DNA from: JBDKGD01 sp964513095
Lineage (GTDB): Bacteria; Patescibacteriota; Minisyncoccia; UBA6257; 2-01-FULL-56-20
Assembly (NCBI GenBank): GCA_964513095.1
Contig: CAZELH010000023.1
Coordinates: forward strand, 1-12,865
DNA length: 12,865 bases
Reading direction: 5' to 3'
Below are positions 11,972-12,865 of this stretch, piece by piece. How positions within the stretch are numbered: the stretch's first letter is position 1; each line of letters opens with the position of its first letter. The notes below the pieces were generated by a model. It was given only the letters and a program-made list of their open reading frames with translations, had not been told where the DNA came from and ran no database searches. The position numbers and the translations under genes are program-made.

Positions 11972-12865
11972 ATGACTGGGAGTAAAAAAACACAATTGGA
12001 GGGGTTGGTGGCAGATTATTTGGCGTATTTGGAGATCGAAAAAAATAGATCCCCGAAAACGGTTATCAACTATCAGCACTATTTGAGTGCTTTTTTGAAA
12101 CAGAGTGGCGCAAAAACCCCCGCCGATATTACCGAAAGCGCGGTTCGGGATTTTCGTATTCATTTGTCGCGATCGAATTTTGCCAAGATTACGCAAAGCT
12201 ATTACATCATTGCACTTCGAAATTTTTTGAAGTTTCTGGCGAAACGTGATTTGAAAACAGTGTCTTCGGAAAAGATTGAGTTGCCAAAAGTTTCTCGCGC
12301 GCAGATTGATGTGGTTGATTACCGTGATTTAGAGCGAATGCTCTCGCATAATTATGGCTCTAGTGTGCGCGGGTTGCGTGACCGAGCTATTATCGAAGTA
12401 TTTTTTTCTACTGGACTTCGTTTGGCGGAGCTGTGTAGTTTGGATCGATATTTGGACTTTGCGCGAGGTGAGATTACGGTGCGTGGCAAAGGAGGGAAGT
12501 TGCGTGTGGTGTTTTTATCTGATGGCGCGCGTGAGGCTATTAAAAAATATCTCGATAAGCGGAGCGACCCTGACCCCGCGTTATTTATTAGTTTGGACAA
12601 AAAGGGGAATGCGTTGGGGCGTATTACCACGCGGAGCGTACAACGAATGGTGGATGCGATCGCCAAAAAATCGGGGATTGCGACGCGGATTCATCCGCAC
12701 CAATTGCGACATTCGTTTGCAACGGATTTGCTCGTGAACGGCGCCGATTTACGAAGCGTGCAAGAAATGTTGGGGCACGCGAATATCGCAACGACACAGG
12801 TGTATACCCACTTAACCAATAAGCAACTGAAAGAAATTCACGAGGCGTTTCATGGGAAGCGGAGA
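11972..12865 (+). CDS. XerC/XerD-type tyrosine recombinase (runs off the window)
   Basis: 298 codons are open to the window end with no stop; the usual length is about 300, so only a few residues are likely missing. The N-terminal SAM-like DNA-binding domain (about 8-95) is followed by the catalytic domain. The active site is complete: R150 (STGLRLAEL), K173 (RGKGGKLR), H243 and R246 (HPHQLRHSFA), H269 (LGHANI) and nucleophile Y278 (QVYTHL). These positions match E. coli XerD closely (Y279), so it is most likely the chromosomal dimer-resolution enzyme acting at dif rather than a mobile-element integrase. XerC versus XerD cannot be decided here; CPR bacteria often have a single Xer. ATG 11972 has no SD and lies 9 bases after the DUF218 stop, suggesting an operon. 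Confidence 0.93.
   Translation, partial: MTGSKKTQLEGLVADYLAYLEIEKNRSPKTVINYQHYLSAFLKQSGAKTPADITESAVRDFRIHLSRSNFAKITQSYYIIALRNFLKFLAKRDLKTVSSEKIELPKVSRAQIDVVDYRDLERMLSHNYGSSVRGLRDRAIIEVFFSTGLRLAELCSLDRYLDFARGEITVRGKGGKLRVVFLSDGAREAIKKYLDKRSDPDPALFISLDKKGNALGRITTRSVQRMVDAIAKKSGIATRIHPHQLRHSFATDLLVNGADLRSVQEMLGHANIATTQVYTHLTNKQLKEIHEAFHGKRR

Overview
The window looks like a compact, moderately low-GC bacterial genome of the Candidate Phyla Radiation (Patescibacteria, Parcubacteria-like). This is inference. It rests on a DUF5663-like small protein, an rpsO / NYN-nuclease / pnp cluster, short intergenic gaps with Rho-independent terminators, several genes whose promoters lie almost on the start codon, and several small proteins I cannot place in a family. 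The standard code applies: TGA ends the lemA-like, TPM-domain and nucleotidyltransferase genes.

Layout. (1) 1-3653: a DUF5663-like protein, rpsO, then a NYN-domain (LabA/DUF88) predicted ribonuclease overlapping pnp by 8 bases, closed by a terminator. This is an RNA-metabolism block. (2) 3656-4716: two unrecognised small genes, each with its own promoter and terminator and a good Shine-Dalgarno (SD) sequence. (3) 4730-6219: a lemA-like gene and a TPM-domain membrane protein in one SD-led operon with a terminator. (4) 6264-7519: a region with REP-like hairpins, tRNA-Gly(UCC) on the minus strand, a single-pass membrane protein of unknown function, a stretch of degenerate 7-base repeats, and a tRNA whose anticodon reads UAU (Ile). 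(5) 7593-10541, minus strand: ftsH, a terminator directly after it, and a diverged poly(A)-polymerase/CCA-enzyme-like nucleotidyltransferase whose -10 box abuts that terminator. (6) 10542-11251: about 710 bases with no credible gene, holding a possible structured RNA, two DnaA-box-like 9-mers, a triple GATC palindrome and a 126-base nested inverted-repeat element. (7) 11252-12865: a DUF218 (YdcF/SanA-like) protein followed 9 bases later by a XerC/XerD-type tyrosine recombinase that runs off the window with all catalytic residues present.

Working together: PNPase and the NYN protein are translationally linked, which suggests a shared role in RNA decay or processing. LemA, TPM and FtsH are envelope or membrane-quality functions. 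The nucleotidyltransferase resembles tRNA 3'-end enzymes, although both tRNAs here already encode CCA.

The strongest leads are the leaderless promoter architecture, the nested inverted-repeat element and possible RNA in the ftsH/DUF218 intergenic region, the heptamer repeats, the UAU tRNA and the diverged nucleotidyltransferase.
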